64,000 nt of DNA from Pachyseris speciosa (Eukaryota; Cnidaria; Anthozoa; Scleractinia; Pachyseridae), in the NCBI GenBank assembly GCA_016490735.1, contig JAEMWC010000024.1, forward strand, positions 437,501 to 501,500, given 5' to 3'. The notes below the pieces were generated by a model. It saw only the letters and a list, made by a program, of their open reading frames with translations, did not search any database and was not told where the DNA came from. Below, piece after piece: positions 62,850 to 64,000 of this stretch. How positions within the stretch are numbered: the first letter of the stretch is position 1; each line of letters begins with the position of its first letter. The position numbers and the translations under genes are program-made.

Positions 62850-63489
62850 CTACAGCTACTACAGTTACTACAGCTACTACAGCTACTACAGTTACTACAG
62901 CTACTACAGCTACTACAGCTACTACAACTACTACAGCTACTACAGCTACTACAGCTACTACAGCTACTACAGGTACTACAGTTACTACAGCTACTACAGC
63001 TACTACAGCTACTACAGTTACTACGGCTACTACGGCTACTACAGCTACTACAGCTACTACAGCTACTACAGTTACTACGGCTACTACGGCTACTACAGCT
63101 ACTACAGCTACTACAGTTACTACAGCTACTACAGCTACTACAGCTACTACAACTACTACAGTTACTACAGCTACTACAGCTACTACAGCTACTACAGCTA
63201 CTACAGTTACTACAGCTACTACAGCTACTACAACTACTACAGTTACTACAGCTACTACAGCTACTACAGCTACTACAACTACTACAGCTACTACAGTTAC
63301 TACAGCTACTACAGCTACTACAACTACTACAGCTACTACAGCTACTACAGCTACTACAGCTACTACAGTTACTACGGCTACTACGGCTACTACAGCTACT
63401 ACAGCTACTACAGTTACTACAGCTACTACAGCTACTACAGCTACTACAACTACTACAGCTACTACAGCTACTACAGTTACTACAGCTAA
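62761..63489 (+). CDS. Candidate ORF: signal-peptide-like start plus Tyr-Tyr-Ser repeat (doubtful)
   Basis: The ATG at 62761 opens MKQNFGATLFSLGCVAIGLHADAIRKLDG: a basic n-region, a hydrophobic stretch of about 15 residues and an Ala-rich possible cleavage site (HADA). It then continues as about 70 YYS/YYN/YYG triplets to a TAA at 63487-63489, produced by a TAC-to-TAA change inside the array. The repeat itself would stay open in any of three frames, so only the 29-residue leader is informative. It could be a low-complexity secreted protein, or a chance open frame entering satellite DNA. I recognise no family. Confidence 0.2.
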   Translation: MKQNFGATLFSLGCVAIGLHADAIRKLDGYYSYYSYYSYYSYYSYYSYYSYYSYYNYYSYYSYYSYYSYYRYYSYYSYYSYYSYYSYYGYYGYYSYYSYYSYYSYYGYYGYYSYYSYYSYYSYYSYYSYYNYYSYYSYYSYYSYYSYYSYYSYYSYYNYYSYYSYYSYYSYYNYYSYYSYYSYYSYYNYYSYYSYYSYYSYYSYYGYYGYYSYYSYYSYYSYYSYYSYYNYYSYYSYYSYYS

Positions 63490-64000
63490 TACAGCTACTA
63501 CAGGTACTACAGGTACTACAGCTACTACAACTACTACAGCTACTACAGCTACTACAGCTACTACGGCTACTACGGCTACTACGGCTACTACGGCTACTAC
63601 AGCTACTACAGCTACTACAGCTACTACAGCTACTACAGCTACTATGGCTACTACAGCTACTACGGCTACTACGGCTACTACAGCTACTACAGCTACTACA
63701 GCTACTACGGCTACTACGGCTACTACGGCTACTACGGCTACTACGGCTACTACAGCTACTACGGCTACTACAGGTACTACGGCTACTACGGCTACTACGG
63801 CTACTACAGCTACTACAGCTACTACAGTTACTACAGCTACTACAGCTACTACAACTACTACAGCTACTACAGCTACTACAACTACTACAGCTACTACAGT
63901 ACTACAGCTACTACAGCTACTACAGCTACTACAGCTACTACAGCTACTACAGCTACTACGGCTACTACGGCTACTACAGCTACTACAGGTACTACAGCTA
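62850..64000 (-). repeat. 9-base satellite array, inverted (AGCTACTAC) orientation
   Basis: The same unit as 60719-62705 on the opposite strand; runs off the window end. Variants are TACTAC followed by AGC, AGT, AAC, AGG or GGC, with runs of GGC at 63020-63100, 63560-63600 and 63700-63800. One-base slips near 63899. The order of variants read outward from the hinge differs from the left array, so it is not a simple inverted duplication. Confidence 0.95.

Noticed and set aside
60719..64000. CRISPR array
   Set aside because: No spacer/repeat alternation; uniform 9-base tandem units in a eukaryotic genome.

Overview
This is nuclear genomic DNA from an animal: AT-rich, with long spliced genes, canonical GT/AG introns and very many short transposable elements. 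The gene content is metazoan. The repeat landscape (many MITEs, Penelope-like and LINE fragments, G-tract-capped repeats, a tRNA-headed foldback/SINE family) suggests an anthozoan cnidarian, perhaps a stony coral. That taxonomic guess is inference; no barcode gene is present.

Eight conserved protein-coding genes can be supported. From left to right: the last exon of a HAP40/F8A-type gene (+); a complete eight-exon p23/PTGES3 co-chaperone gene (-); a complete 19-exon selenoprotein O gene (+), whose in-frame TGA is followed by Ser-Ser-stop and, about 400 bases on, by a good SECIS candidate; ABRACL/costars (-, two coding exons); a TMUB-type membrane ubiquitin-like protein (+, three exons); an intronless MFSD6-like transporter (+); an intronless mitochondrial ribosomal protein bL32m gene (+); and a seven-exon SLC30A/ZnT zinc transporter (+). 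p23 and SELENOO are head to head with 230 bases between start codons. ABRACL and TMUB are also divergent, about 2.1 kb apart. The genes are unrelated in pathway: this is ordinary eukaryotic gene order, not an operon.

Introns and intergenic DNA are dominated by mobile elements. SELENOO intron 4 carries an LTR retrotransposon (5-base target duplication) nested inside a TA-flanked element with Tc1/mariner-like ends, and the LTR element itself holds half of a MITE. SELENOO intron 14 carries a 2.3 kb foldback element with two 887-base arms. Between the bL32m and zinc transporter genes lie MITEs, a Penelope-like fragment split by a palindromic insertion, and diverged repeats. The zinc transporter introns hold restriction-like-endonuclease LINE tails, a Penelope/THAP fragment pair and many MITEs.

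The last 3.3 kb (about 60.7-64.0 kb, running off the window) is the strangest part: two very long arrays of one 9-base unit (GTAGTAGCT) in opposite orientation, meeting at a 145-base unique hinge. Reading outward from the hinge, an ORF on each strand runs into an array; the rightward one starts with a signal-peptide-like sequence followed by a Tyr-Tyr-Ser repeat.
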